Shown here: positions 33,442 through 33,541 of the stretch, one piece after another | Numbering within the stretch: position 1 is the stretch's first letter | How the letters are laid out: every line of letters begins with the position of its first letter | Assembly (NCBI GenBank): GCA_036265325.1 | Contig: DATAPH010000097.1 | Span: 1-33,541, forward strand | Length of the DNA: 33,541 bases | Reading direction: 5' to 3' | Origin: AC-51 sp036265325 | GTDB taxonomy: Bacteria; Actinomycetota; UBA4738; HRBIN12 | Notes under the pieces: model-generated | Seen by the model: only the letters and a program-made list of their open reading frames with translations | Told to the model about the DNA's origin: nothing | The model's database searches: none | Translations under genes and position numbers: made by a program

Positions 33442-33541
33442 ACCGCGTCGAGACGTCGGGCGGCGCGCTCGCCCTTCACGACGAAGGCAGTGGTCCCGCC
33501 GTCGTCCTGCTGCACGGATTCCCGTTGTCGTCCTACCTGTG
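33438..33541 (+). CDS. Alpha/beta hydrolase, N-terminal fragment at window end
   Basis: 34 residues are visible. The start GTG overlaps the folP stop (GTGA). The sequence has the beginning of an alpha/beta hydrolase: an early strand GGALALHDEGSGPAVVLLHG and the oxyanion-hole motif HGFPLSS. folB would be expected after folP in many actinobacterial folate operons, so a hydrolase here is a local rearrangement. The nucleophile and the rest lie outside the window. Confidence 0.8.
   Translation, partial: MNRVETSGGALALHDEGSGPAVVLLHGFPLSSYL

Overview
The window is high-GC DNA, packed with genes, with many GTG starts and 1-4 base stop/start overlaps. It looks like an actinobacterial chromosome. Supporting evidence: a topA / MFS-dTMP kinase fusion / holB order known from actinobacteria, an F420-associated zincin (DUF2342 type) next to tilS and hpt, a short TilS, a trkA pair opposite an APC-type permease, and TANNNT -10 boxes 6-9 bases from start codons (leaderless transcripts). 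TopA has Cys4 zinc modules, which mycobacterial TopA lacks, so a deep-branching or environmental actinobacterial lineage is more likely than a classic genus; this is inference.

Layout. 1-5.7 kb is potassium homeostasis: two trkA-type proteins (minus strand), then a KdpD-like kinase with a KdpE-like regulator and a KimA-like K+ symporter (plus strand). The 349-base divergent gap holds helically phased direct repeats that look like an OmpR-family operator. 5.7-7 kb has a GNAT acetyltransferase and a convergent DedA protein sharing an 18-bp inverted repeat at their 3' ends. 7.1-12.8 kb is DNA metabolism: topA, an MFS-thymidylate kinase fusion, and holB (clamp-loader delta').

12.9-25.8 kb is a signalling island: an orphan two-TM sensor-like protein, a stand-alone receiver, a tandem minus-strand array of multi-TM NarX/DesK-type histidine kinases, a UspA protein, a LuxR-type response regulator, a divergent receiver-HTH-adenylate cyclase fusion translationally coupled to another complete kinase, and two small membrane proteins. 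Two of the tandem kinases are intact, but one has Gln in place of the phospho-acceptor His. The other two are internally deleted remnants. The array looks like an expanding and decaying paralog family wired to cAMP output.

25.8-28 kb is a minus-strand UspA-UbiB/ABC1 kinase fusion with two C-terminal TM segments. A tRNA-Thr(CGT) follows at 28.07 kb. 28.2-33.5 kb is the housekeeping run: a membrane protein with an Ala/Pro tail, the DUF2342-type zincin, tilS, hpt, a small lipoprotein-like protein, folE, folP (with an unusually short loop) and the start of an alpha/beta hydrolase. The ftsH and folB/folK genes often found in this neighbourhood are absent from the positions expected.

The best candidates for something new are the kinase/receiver/cyclase island with its decayed kinases, the UspA-UbiB fusion, and the phased operator in the potassium module.
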